DNA from: Helicostylum pulchrum
Taxonomy: Eukaryota > Mucoromycota > Mucoromycetes > Mucorales > Mucoraceae
DNA length: 64,000 nucleotides
Direction of reading: 5' to 3'
Assembly (NCBI GenBank): GCA_025677825.1
Contig: JAIXMO010000014.1
Span: forward strand, 310,001 to 374,000
Below, in pieces: positions 12,321-24,017 of the stretch (positions are counted from its first letter, which is position 1; every line of letters begins with the position of its first letter). Below the pieces are notes generated by a model, which saw only the letters and a list, made by a program, of their open reading frames with translations, searched no databases and was not told the origin of the DNA. Made by a program: the position numbers and the translations under genes.

Positions 12321-12652
12321 TTTATTTAAGTACTATTTTTTATTTTGACATAAAAGGAATAGATATCACTCTAGGTTAGTTAACATAAAGATAGCCTATT
12401 TGCTAACCAACAAGGTCTCGATTGGATAAGATATTTGAAATTCATTCTACGTCTCGTTAATGCGTTGGAATCAGATGAAATTTTGTTTATGAGAGCCAAT
12501 GTCACACATATTATCTAAGGCTGTTCCCCTCAATAAGGCAATCATAATCCTAATTAGGAATAATTATGACATCTGATTTTGATTTTTGTCAGACTACACA
12601 ACTCTATAAATGCATAATTTTTTTTTCTTCCTATAACTTTATTTTATTTGAA

Positions 12653-13170
12653 ATGTCTACTTACGAAGAACTTATTGAACTCATTGAAGAGTCAAATTTT
12701 ATTCAACAAGAAATATGGAAGCTCTAGAACATAGCTAATGCAGTCGTTCAAAGTTACATTACTTTAAATGGAATGCAAAGGAACTTGATCCAAGAAGCTT
12801 TCCTCGATGGTAAAAATGTGGTCATTGAATCCCCTAGGGTTCATGCAGAACATTGGCGTGATAGAAAAGGGAATTTTGTCATGAAACTGACAGCCGTATG
12901 TGACGATAAATGTCGTTTCACATATATTCGTGTAGGGGACTTGGGTATGGTTTATAACCAATTTATTAAATATCCACCACCATGCTGATAACATTAAACA
13001 GGTCGAACGCATGATGCTGCTGCATTTAAATGGACCGAGATATTCACAGTATTCTTGCGACATCCACAAACCTTTTTTTCCTCTGATGGATACATTCTCT
13101 ATCTAAGAGAGTACGCAGCAAGACTTCCCCTTTTATTTCTTAGTGTCCTACTCGTATTCTTTAATATGTC
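12653..13170 (+). pseudogene. PIF/Harbinger-like DDE transposase remnant
   Basis: Reading from the ATG at 12653, the frame has a TAG at 12725 and three stops near 12986-12997. It still codes HAEHWRDRKGNFVMKL, AVCDDKCRFTYIRVG, GRTHDAAAFKW and HPQTFFSSDGYIL. This order is the DDE_Tnp_4 core (family knowledge): the Asp of VCD, the Asp of THD, and then the degenerate end of the ..YLLGDSAY box, where the third catalytic Asp is no longer readable. The stops at 12986-12997 may lie in an intron ending ..AACAG at 13000. I could not find terminal inverted repeats. Confidence 0.6.
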
Positions 13171-13431
13171 TAACACCTTTAACCAATCCACCTTCAATGG
13201 TGATGTAACCTTTACAATGAATTCCAAGAGAGAGAGAGATGTATATTAAAAAATATTTTCGTTAGTGAGGAACGAATCAATACTCACTCATTTTTTTAGC
13301 TCCAAGTTTGGAACTATCAGACTCTTCCCTTTATTCTGTGGAGGTGAAGAGAAAAAAAAAATACTCTATTTCTTGGGTAAAGGGAAGAAAGAATGGGAAC
13401 CAAAAGAACAGGTAAATAAAAGTGCGTATGA

Positions 13432-14719
13432 ATGCCTACAGCTGAAAAAGCTAACCGTTACGTCTAGCTTATGGTAAAGAATATCAATATTACCGAACTA
13501 TTCCGTAAATTCAGAAAGCGTTCAATAGCAGCAGTAGAAAATGACAATAATTTAAATTCACTTCGAATTCTGTAAGTATTCAAAGAACTATTTCCCCTTT
13601 TCCTCTTCAGACACTAACTTAAGCGTGGCCAAATATTTTCAATCTAGCGCCCCATCAACAAGTTTGATGTAAATAAATGTTTAACTAGACATTTTGATAA
13701 TAGTACGCGTAAAGCATTGAAGTCTTTTGCTAGTAAAAATAAACCAAAAATCTGCCAAGCTCCTGCCAAAGCAGCGGTATACTGCCAGAAGATGGAAAAT
13801 GTAAGTTGAACCAGCTTGAGAAAATAGCTTTCGCTAACAGAATTTATAAATAGTATGACGAGGATGATGAGGATGACGAAGATAATGATGACGAAGATGA
13901 CATGATGAGTATGGTCAGAGATCTGGCGAAGAACAAGAAGAAGTACCGTGCTTCTGCTGCCAGTTCCTCTGAGGCAACCTTTACCGATAAACATCTGTTA
14001 CCTGCCATCCAAAGAGTATTGTTACGAGGTGCAAGCGAGGACGTAACATACGCCATGTGAGTGTATATTCGATTATCTATGTTTACACTACTAACCAACG
14101 TATATCATACTCATTGATAGGATCGACAAGCCGGACAGGCATAAGAAGAAGCCTGATGTTATGATAAAAAAAAGAGATATATTTTTTCTTTGTAGAGATC
14201 AAACGACCAGATACTACCAGCAAATACCAACCCGAGGACGATTTCGTTAAGCTTATGAAGCAAATGAAAAGTTCCCTTTGCGATCAACTTTGTTTTGGGG
14301 TAGCAAACCCTACTTCTCTTGGTCTCTTAGTTGAAGGTATGGCTCCGTTTGTATATCGCGTACTAAAAAAAAAGAATACGTTATCTAATTCAAATACTTT
14401 GATAGGATTTTAATGTACTCTTTACCAGATGAAGGTCATCGTCGATGGTATTTATATGCCAGTGGCACTTAAACGCTTTTCCCTTGTAGAGGAGCCTCAT
14501 GAGCTAGTTCACTTGCCTGCCGTAGTAGAAGCACTATGTTTCGTAAAGGTATCGATTGCAAAAAAAAAGTAATATTTCAACGGTACACTAACTTATTCTA
14601 TACAGGATGAACTTGGGACTTTTCCGGTAGAAGTCCAGCGAAAGAGAAAGAGACCCGAAAGAAACGCTGGAAAAGAGCGTGTTTACCTCTCCTTTGAAAC
14701 AAAATTTCAAAAAAAATAA
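13432..14719 (+). pseudogene. PD-(D/E)XK-like lineage-specific protein, broken
   Basis: Recognisable exons: 13432-13562 (start uncertain), about 13640-13800, 13854-14055 (acidic DEDDEDDEDNDDEDD run), 14121-14204 onward to 14337, 14406-14547 and 14606-14719. The core holds KKPDVM (Asp at 14155) and FVEIKRP (14189-14209), i.e. PD...ExK. It is followed by SKYQPEDDFVKLMKQMKSSL and, in the last exons, LYQMKVIVDGIYMPVALKRF. Breaks: TAG at 13465, a +1 frame jump between 14167 and 14189 in a T-run, and TAA at 14411 where a Gln codon (CAA) is expected. Function unknown; a nuclease-type fold is inferred from the motif only. Confidence 0.55.
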
Positions 14720-15104
14720 AGTCCTTAAGTAATTTTTTTTCCGATTTCTTCTTACGTTTACGTACTAAAACCATTTTATACTGTCATTTTAACACTTGTA
14801 TCAAAAACATTACAAAATAAAAAATTGTATAGTCTTTCATACAAAAAATAAAAAGTATTTGGCTGGGTGATTGAATCTTTTTATGGCTGTGTAAAGACGT
14901 TCGGTCAATACACCTTCCATTGGATCCTTCCTCATTGTAGACTTTATAAAGATAACTAAGAGCAAATGTCGAAAAAAAAATTTAGACAATAAAAGAGTGA
15001 TAAACTGTTTTTTCGGACGTTTACAAGTGTATTTAATAAAAAAACTATTTACTAAGGGCATCCATGAGTACAGCACAATTTATATTTATATTTATATTTA
15101 TATT
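14720..15104. other. Intergenic, nothing recognised
   Basis: AT-rich. The right end carries the 3' UTR of the minus-strand MLP1 gene with a TATATTTA-type repeat. Confidence 0.6.
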
Positions 15105-18100
15105 TTATATTTCAACTTTCTTTGGAGGAGGAGAACCAACTTCTCCTTCCCCTCCATCTTCTTCTCTTGTACGTTTCTCACCAATAGCTACAGTTGAATC
15201 TTGGTTGGCTTCAGCTAAATCTTCTTCGACATGTGATGTAGATTCTATAGCTTCCGTGGTAGAATCTTCTTTTGTAACAGCAATCTCTCCCACTTCAGTT
15301 GATACTGTTTCTGTTACAGCTTCAGTTGCTACTACTTCAGTTGATGTAGCTGGTACCGCTGGTGTCTCGGATACTTCTTCTGTAACTTCAGTTGCAGCAA
15401 TGTCTTCAGTGACTTCAGCATTAGTAGCCTCTTCTTCTTCATCTAACGCATCCTCAAGTTCAGTTACTGGTGTACCATTCAACTCTTCAATATCTACATC
15501 AGCATCGGTACATGGTGTTGCTACCGCACTTTCTTCGACTTCAGGAACTGCTGTTACTGTCACGGCAGCCTCAATGTTACTTGTTGTAATTTGAATAGGT
15601 GGTGTAGAGACATCTTGCATAGGCGTGTTAATAATAGGGGAAGCGGAAGGAGATTCTGCCATAGGTGATGAAGAAGCTTGTAAAGCAGAGGCAGCAGCAG
15701 ATAATGCAGATGAAGAAGCTTGAGTTTTAATCACATCAAGTTCCTTTTGAAGACGATTGTTCTTATTAACGATCATTGAGTTTTGTGCTTTAAGTCTGGT
15801 TAATTCAATCGAGTTGTCTGTTAAGGTCTTGTTGACATTGACTAAGTTGGCTTCAAGTTCGGCAATCTTTGCCTTTAATGTGGGCGTTTCAGCACGAAGT
15901 GTCTTTAACTCCTCTAATGACTTGATCTTTTCTTGTTGAAGTTGACGTGCTCTATGAAGAATACTATTGTATTTTTTCTGCAAGAAAAAAAAAAAAAATT
16001 AATTTTTTTACCAGTATTTTTGTTTTCGTAAGTAATTTACCTCTAATGCGGTATATTCGTCCATTCTAGTCTTTAATGACTCTTCGGCCTTTTTCTTTTC
16101 TTCTTCCAAGGTTTCCATTTCTTTAACTGCATTGGAGTTATTGTTGATTTGAGTACTTGCAGTGACACTGGCAGTTTCAGCGAGCTTCAATTTGTTTTCA
16201 CTCTCTTTCAACTTGGACTCGGATTCAAAGAGCTTCTTTTCAGATTCAGAGAGTTTCTTTTCAGATTCTGTAAACTTCTTTTCAGCTTCCATAAACTTCT
16301 TTTTGAATTCAAATGCAAGACGACCTCTATCATTTGACTTGGTAACAAGACCAGCACGTTCAGTATCAAACTTCTTGGCCTGAGCTTGAAGATCTTCAAC
16401 ATTCTTTTCAAGTGCTACCTTTTCTGCTTTCACAGTCTCTAATTCTTGCTTTGTAGTTTCTAATTCGCTCTTGACGCGATCAATCTCAGCAGGATCAATT
16501 CGGTTATACTTTGAAAGAAGTTGAGCAGAACGGGATGACCATTCTTGTTGAGATTTATTAAGCATCTCATTTTCTTCTTGAGTTAACTTGAGTTGGGCCT
16601 CTAAAGCACTGACCTTATTGATAAGAGGGTTCATTTCGGCAATCTTCTTTTCAAGTTCAGCTTGCGCTCTCTCTTCTCTTTCCTTCAAACGTTTATTCTC
16701 TTGTGTCAATTTATGATTTTGGCTCATAAACGCATCACAACGCATCTTACAATCTTCTGTATCGGCAGAATGCTTTTGGTTATATGATTTAGTTTCTTGA
16801 CGAAGTCTTTCACAATCAGTTTGCAAGTATTCCACTTGTTTCTTGACACGATCCATCTCTGCTTCAGCACGTCTGAGATTATCATGTTCATAACGATATT
16901 TACTTTCATTAGCATCACGTTCAATACGTAAGAGTTTATTGGCGTCGCGAAGTTGACGAATAATATCAGTAGTTGCTCCATCAAATGCTGTACTATCTAT
17001 GTTAGCTTCGTTATTGACCGAGGATTGCCATTCATCATATTTCTTTACAAGTGTTTCTACTCTGTTAACTAATTCCTCGCGTTGTTTCTCAGATTCAGCA
17101 AGATTCTTCTTTAAATTATCTTCAAACTCTGCCCATTCTGCAGCTTCACGCTTATAATTGGCAGTAACAGATTCTACACTAGCAGTAGCAGCTTCAGCCT
17201 TAGACTTGTACTCTGTAATTTCAAACGTGAGGTTAGAAACATCAGCACGCAAAGTAGCAATGGTTTGACGGTACTCTTCGGCAGTCTTAGTTTGAGCATC
17301 TAATTTGCCTTCAACTTCATTAAGAGCACTTGTCTTTTCTTCAACCACTTGACGTTGAGCTTGGAGTTCATTTTCTTTTGCCGTATTCTCTGTATCCAAT
17401 ACTTGAACTCTTTCTTGTAACTCTGTCTTTTCTTGAATTAATTCAGCTTGGGTAGATAAAACCTTTTCATGTAATGTCTTGTATTCAGCAATACTCTTAT
17501 CAGCTTCAGTTTGAACAATATCAACTGCTGCAGTCTTGATTTCAAGTTCCTTTAATAACTTGTCAATAGCTTCTTGGTTTTGAGTGGCCATATCAGCACG
17601 TTCCTTGGCAAGTAGTTCAATCTTGTTTTCATTACTGGTAATGACAGTATGATAATTTTCAATATCAGATTCCAAAGTACGAATACGATCTTCAGCTTGT
17701 GCAAGTAAACGAAGATGCTCGTTACAAGTATTTGAATCAGAAGAAGATACATCAGAAGAAGCGTTGGTACCTTCAATAGTAGCAGTCAATGCCTTGATTT
17801 GTTCTTCAGCAGTAGCCAACTTGGTTTGAGCAATAATTCTCTCTTGATTGACATTAGAGACTTGCTTTTCCAAATCAGAAATCTTTGTCTTGAGAAGCCC
17901 GATTTCAATAACAGATGTGTTATACTTATCCTTAATCTCTTGTTGATCAATAGACTTGTAGCCATCTAATTCTTTCTCTGCGATAGATAAACAATGACGA
18001 GCATGTTGTAAATCACGATTTAACTTTTCAATGGTATCCTTGTATTGCTTGGCATTTTCACTTGTGGTATCAGCAAACACTTCCATACGATGATTAATCG

Positions 18101-20619
18101 TCTCTAATAAATTATTCATGTGAGAATGATTAATAGATTGAGAACCCATAGTTTCTTTAGTAGCATTGTAAGCAGCTGTAGTGGATTCTAATCTAATGTT
18201 AAGTGATATATTTTCATCAGAGAGTCTATCAGTTCGTTTCTTGAAATCGATCAATTCACTCTTGGTATTTGATAATTCAAGATCTCTAGATACAATACAT
18301 TCTTGCAAGTTATGATTCTCACGTTGACATGACTGAAGTTCCTTTTCGCGTTGTTCAAGACGACTAGATAAGTTGATTTGCTTACGTCTCAAATTTGCAA
18401 TCTCAACATTCACTTGTGTCAATTGTGCCTTGGCTTCACTGGCGGAAGTACGAGCAGTTGAAAGTTCTTCCTTCAATTTATTGATCTCAATTGTGGTTTC
18501 AGTGCAATAAGATTCAAACGTGATATCCATTTCCTTACGTTGCAATTCTTGTCTGTGTTGCATTTGTTCGAATTTATTACTGACATCACCATCACCAAGT
18601 TGACTAATCAAGTTTTTATAGTTGTTACATTCAGAAGTAAGTGTGTTCAATTGCTTTTGCAAGTCTTCTGAGGTACTGGAGAGACTAGTAATGGTTTGTT
18701 TGGCTTCATTTAATGCGTTCTTGTAGAATTCAACATCACTGTTTCTCTTGGTATTAGCATGGGAGATTTCATTTGAGGTAGATGTTACTTGCTCTCTCAG
18801 GGTTCTCACTTCAGACACAAGTTTTGTATTGAGATCTTGAAGTTCAGCTACATCCTTAAAAATAAGTTGATCATGAGGGATACTAGGAGAAACTTGAATA
18901 GCAGTTAATAGTTCAGCAGATTCTCTAACAGCAGAAGGAATAGGTGCATTTCTTCTTTGTACATCACTTAACAAATATTGAAGTTGATAAGTTGTATCAT
19001 TTAACGAAGCTTCCAAATTCTTCTTTTCATCTGTTAAATCAGAAACTGTATTTTTTAACAACTTGTTTGATTTTTCCAATTCTGAACGTTTAGCTTCTTC
19101 GGCTGAAACAGTATGAGAAAGTTTCTTTGCTTTTGATTTAGAGTCTTCCAATTCTCTGTACAGTCTATTAAACAAGTTTTGATTTTCATTTAATTTACGT
19201 GTCATAGTTTCTGCTACATTAGAGGCTTGCGTAGCATTAGAAAGAACCTTTTGATATTTCTCACGAAGTTCAAAAAAGTCTTGATATATATCTTCTGGGT
19301 GTCTGTTCAACTTTTGATAATCACGGATTAAATCTAAAAGGTTACTAGATGATTTACTAGTAGTAGTAGTATCACCTGGACCACCAGTGAATTGTTGTAA
19401 CTGAGCTCTACGAAGGTCTCTTTCTTCTTCCAAACTACGTTCAAGTGTACTGTATCTTGTTTGTAAACTATCTTTTTCGGCTGTGAGTGCAGTAATCTCC
19501 GATTCCAACTTTGACATATTTTCATCATTGTGTGCAACATGCTCCTCGTACAATGCCAATAATTCTTTGTATGCTTTGCTGGCGGATGCCATATTTAAAG
19601 TAAGTTGATCTCGTTCAGCGACAACTTGAGTGTATTTACTTTCAAGGTCAACGACGGATTGTTTAGAGTGTTCAAGTTGTAATCGAAGTTCTTCAGCGTA
19701 ATCAGAAGCAGTATCCTTTTCCTTTCTGAGATAATTTATTTGTTCTTCACACTTGGTACGGTCCGTTTCCTATTTTTTTTTTAAGATGAGTTATTAATGT
19801 TCTCTTTGATAAAAGGCTATAAAAGAAGTTACGTACGTTATCTTTTCTAAAATTGTCATAATCTCTTTGAACTGACAACAGTCGTTCGTTAATTTCTGTT
19901 TCACGTTTAACAGAAAACGCGTATTTTCTCTCTAATTCATTTTTTTCATCCTAATTTTGTGTTAGTATACACATACGCGTTTCTTTTTTTAAAAAAGAAA
20001 CTAATACTTACTGTAATTTTTGACACATCGGATCGAATTGTGTCTGCGTCAACAGTTGTCTGTGTTAACTTTAGTCGTAATTCACCTAGATCTGTGTGAG
20101 CCCGTTGAAGAGCATCTATAAAGAAAATGTTGATCAGATTTAGTTTTAGATTATTTTTTTACAAAGAAAGCAAAAATATTATTTTACCTCGCTTTTCATT
20201 GAGTTGCTGGAATGTAGTGTCTATAATATCACGAAGTTGCTTTTCTTGATTGGCAAGTGAAGCACACTTTATTTCCAATTCTCTTTTTGAACTTTCGGTC
20301 GTCTCGGTTTGTGTCTTTAAAGTATTTAATTCATTCTTGGTTGTTTCTGCTTCACTTTCTACACGTGTACAAAAAAATATATATTAAATTGGTTTGCTAA
20401 TTTCGTTTTATAAAAAAAAAACACCTACGTAAAGCTGTATTTTTTTCAGAGATTTCATTAAATAATTGCTGTAATTTATTGTATTGTTCTTGTAAAGTTT
20501 CATACTCCAAAGCTACGGTAAGATCAGTATACATACGTTTTCAATGTACATTTCTTTGTTTTATGCGTTTTATGCGTTTTACCTTTTTTCAAGCCCTCAG
20601 TATCATCTCCCGTAAACAT
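15105..20619 (-). CDS. MLP1: Nuclear-basket coiled-coil protein Mlp1/TPR
   Basis: Large filament protein of the nuclear side of the pore, involved in mRNA quality control, retention of unspliced RNA and SUMO-protease tethering (family knowledge). Seven exons on the minus strand: 20619-20583, 20512-20429, 20358-20188, 20115-20012, 19950-19837, 19769-16041 and 15977-15105; phases close to 1703 aa. Almost the whole protein is heptad coiled coil rich in Glu/Lys/Gln, including SKAYKELLALYEEHV. KKYNSILHRARQLQ begins the last exon. The tail (~200 residues) is Ser/Thr/Glu-rich and disordered, ending with basic GEKRTREED and PPPKKVEI, a likely nuclear localisation signal. The intron at 15978-16040 is required, because the long exon otherwise ends at a stop 16 codons later. 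Yeast Mlp1 is 1875 aa and human TPR 2363. Confidence 0.9.
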
Positions 20620-20949
20620 CTTTTTTATCGTGGGTGAAAAGAAAAAAAAAATAGCAACAATATTTACAGAATCGAAATAATATGATGACGTTGTACTCAG
20701 TCGGTCAGTCGAGGTTTTAAAAAAATAGGTTGCTGGTTATACTTCGCCTTTCAAAAACGAAAGTAAACTTCCATTTTTGGTTACCCTTTTTAATTTTTTT
20801 AAACCTCAAGCGTAAATTTCACTACAAAAAAAAAGCGTACTTTGTCAAAAGTGGAAACTATTTACTGCGATGACATAAATGTCTTGAAAAAGTACCTTTT
20901 TTTCTTCTTCTTTTCTTTCCTTCTTTCCTTCTCTGTAACTCTATGCACT
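20620..20949. promoter_or_regulatory. Divergent promoter, MLP1 and transposase-derived gene
   Basis: Only about 330 bp separate the MLP1 ATG from the likely ATG of the next gene, so the two share their upstream region. It contains poly-T/poly-A tracts and a CT-rich stretch at 20897-20935. No consensus site stands out. Confidence 0.35.
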
Positions 20950-21975
20950 ATGCTAAAAAAAAATCGATCGAAAATCTCAAAGACAACCATTGAAACACGT
21001 CAAAATATATGCGACGATAGATTTACTCAATTTATGAACATTTCCGATATCTGCATAAAATACAACGTAGCCAATTCAACCGTCCGCGATATCCTAAAGC
21101 GATACCAAACGGATAACCTAGTCGCTTACAAACCACGAGGAGGTGCTCGTAATGTTAAAATTCAGCAACTGCATACCAACTACTTGAAGCAATTGATTGA
21201 TGAAGAAGACCAAGAAAACATCTTTACTCTGGAACAATTAAAATTAAAACTACTAACTGAATTTCCAAATCATTTTACCTCGTTCAATTCGATAGGCGTC
21301 GACGGTCTTCGGCTTCATTTTGATCAGCACTTGCAAGTTACCATGCAGAGAGTTGAACAGGTAAAAAGCGTTCAATTAAACGAGAAAGAAAAGAGAGTGT
21401 ATTGTCAGGGGCTTACGAAACATGGTGTGCGGTATATGACCAACTGTGTGTTTGTAGCAGAAAGCAGTTTTAAAATATGTGTGGTAACTGGAAGAGCAAG
21501 GTCCATCAAAGGCAAACGGTCAAACGTACTCACAAAAAACAAGAAGAGTAACATTGTATCCATGATTGGAGCTATCAGTGCGAGAAAAATCGAGTCGTTA
21601 CAGCATGTTATGAAGCAAGATGATAAGATCAACGAGTCTGTTTTAAAAGAATATTTTATTCGATTGATTAACTCTTTGGATAAAACAAATCAATCCATGT
21701 TTGTTATTATGGACAAGACTTGTTTTGATTCAGGTATTATTCAATTGTTTGAACAATCAAAACATACGCTCTATTATCTTCCTACGGGTTTAAATGTGTT
21801 TAATCCCATGGACACTTGCTTTGGTAATTTAAGGCATTATATGAAGAGGACCTTTGGTTGTGATTCAATCAATGATTGGGTCAAGGATTTTCTAGTAGAA
21901 GAAAGTAAATGTAAAGAGTGGGTCAAGGACTCGATAGATAATATCTTGCAATACAATTATAATTACAAAAGCTAA
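20950..21975 (+). CDS. Tc1/mariner-type transposase-derived protein, probably domesticated
   Basis: Intact single-exon ORF; 341 aa from 20950, or 377 aa if the in-frame ATG at 20842 is used, but that extension is a low-complexity Phe run. N-terminal homeodomain-like HTH: FMNISDICIKYNVANSTVR, then the PRGGARNV linker. The DDE_3 domain follows, with NCVFVAESSFK, SMIGAISARK, MFVIMDKTCF and LPTGLNVFNPMD. In active Tc1/mariner enzymes these boxes read VFxDEs, VxDNxxxH and LNPIE/D. Here the first catalytic Asp is Ala, the DN is DK with no His after it, and only the second and third acids remain. No terminal inverted repeats are seen around the ORF. An open frame with a damaged triad suggests either host use or very recent loss of activity. 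Confidence 0.7.
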   Translation: MLKKNRSKISKTTIETRQNICDDRFTQFMNISDICIKYNVANSTVRDILKRYQTDNLVAYKPRGGARNVKIQQLHTNYLKQLIDEEDQENIFTLEQLKLKLLTEFPNHFTSFNSIGVDGLRLHFDQHLQVTMQRVEQVKSVQLNEKEKRVYCQGLTKHGVRYMTNCVFVAESSFKICVVTGRARSIKGKRSNVLTKNKKSNIVSMIGAISARKIESLQHVMKQDDKINESVLKEYFIRLINSLDKTNQSMFVIMDKTCFDSGIIQLFEQSKHTLYYLPTGLNVFNPMDTCFGNLRHYMKRTFGCDSINDWVKDFLVEESKCKEWVKDSIDNILQYNYNYKS

Positions 21976-22200
21976 AATTATCCCGCTTTTTTTCCATGCA
22001 AATGTTAATACAAATAAATCATTATATTGTACCAAAAGCTATCTCATCCGCTTTTTGCAGCCTGCTCTTTTACAACGACCACGTTCATATAAAGTGTTTC
22101 AACTTTATTGCTGTAACTAAAGACGCCAATGTCGCTATTTATTAAAACTAATTATTGTATTATAAATAAATTGATGGTGCAACTTATATATAAATTTTTA
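21976..22200. other. Convergent 3' flanks
   Basis: Short AT-rich spacer between two gene ends; no feature beyond likely 3' UTRs. Confidence 0.6.
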
Positions 22201-23962
22201 TTACGTTTCACTTGAAACTAGCGTTAATCTAAGGACTGACTGTAACGATTCGGCCATATTAAGAATACCTTCCTTTGATAAGTCTTGTATCAGTAAAGAT
22301 TTCAATGCATCGTGTCTGGAAAAAAAAAGAGAGAGAGTCAGTTACATCCGTAAAAAAAAAGGGGGTTGCTTATATAACTTACTCCATACCACCATAACAT
22401 ACTTCTAAAGTCAATGTAGATAAATCCAAGTCAGGAAAGGTTAAAATATCTTTTACTCTATATTCAAAAGTAATGATAGATTTTGATTTTCCTTCAAAAT
22501 TAAATAAACAAATTTCACAAGAGAACCCGGCTTGATGTGGATCTGTGTCTTCTAAAGCAGTAACTGTTACCCAAGATCTTCTTTGCACAAGTTCAATAGC
22601 ACGAAAAATCATTCTAACACGGTTCCAATAGACTGCAATCTCTTGAATAATGACAATCATGTCCCATTTGTCTCTTGTAACTAATTCAAAACCTTGCAGC
22701 AGTTCAATAAACGGGCCCAATTCCTTTTCTTTTGATAACGATAATTGACAAAAGACTGCATCTGGGTCCCGGTCAGACAATTTTTTCAAGTCCACAATGA
22801 TATCCACACCATCATCAATTTCCAAATGAAACGTTGTATCGTCCATTTGTTTTACCTTCCATCCAAACATTTCTGATATCTGTATGTATTCTTTTTTCGT
22901 GTCAATTAAATCTCTTGTTGTAATACATTGGTTTTGCTCAATCGTTTCTTCCGCTTCCTTTAATAGCTTTGTTAATTCTAATATTTCTGCTTCCAACGCT
23001 TCGTCTTCCTGTTCCAGCTCCTGCAGATGTTTTTCTAAATCATCTGCATTCTTTTTTAAATCTTGATAGAACAAGTCTTGATTTTTAATTTCGTCCAACA
23101 GCATACGTAACTGATGATGATCGATCCTGTGGTAGTTTTGTTCCTTTTGACGATAATGATTTAAAGCATCAGAAAGAGCAAGATGGTACTGATTTAATTC
23201 AACTAATTTATCTCCAATCGCTTGTTCAAGCTCTCGGTACGTGTCTAATTTATGTTTTAAATCTCGCAAAGTGCTTGGAAACTCTTTCAGGTTGTTTGTC
23301 CATAACGTTAACCATTCTTGTTTGGATCGAAGCATACTGTAATATTTAATGTCTTCCAATTGACGTTGAATATTGTTTTGCGTTTCGGGTGTGCCGTCCA
23401 TATATTCAACAAATAATTGTGGGTTGGCCTGGCTAACGTCTCTATCGATGTTTGTAATGATTTCATCACTTGCTTTAATAGATTCGATTAATTGTTTACA
23501 AGCCTAAAAAAAATGAGTTCCCACTTTTTTTTCTAATATAAAAATGTTAAAAAAGTACCTGTTGGTAAAGTTGTATCTCTGGTAAAACTGTAGTAGCAGA
23601 TATATCTTGATCTTCAGTTACATCTGTATCTAAAAGTTCTAAGTAAGTTTTTTTTTCGCTAGGCTATTTTTTTTTTTTTTTTTTTTTTTTTTTGGTTATT
23701 ACCATATTCTGGATCAAACACAGAATCATTTGTTGGGAAATCTGAAGGAAATACGATATGTGCACGCACAAGAAAATCAGATAATGTCATTTTAGGTTCA
23801 TTTACAATCTAAAGCAACTCTTTTTTGTCAGTATCTAGGCAATCTTTTTAACAGTATCTACTAATAAATAATACCTACAACTTCATCATGAGCATCATAG
23901 TAATGAGGAGATTCCTGAAACATATCTAATTTGATAAAAAAAAAGTTTAAATAACACAACTA

Positions 23963-24017
<55 letters not shown>

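Noticed and set aside
15064..16383. Plus-strand ORFs opposite MLP1 (Ser/Thr-rich and Phe-rich products)
   Set aside because: They are antisense shadows of the coiled-coil and Glu/Ser-rich codons of the MLP1 gene; no introns or start context of their own.
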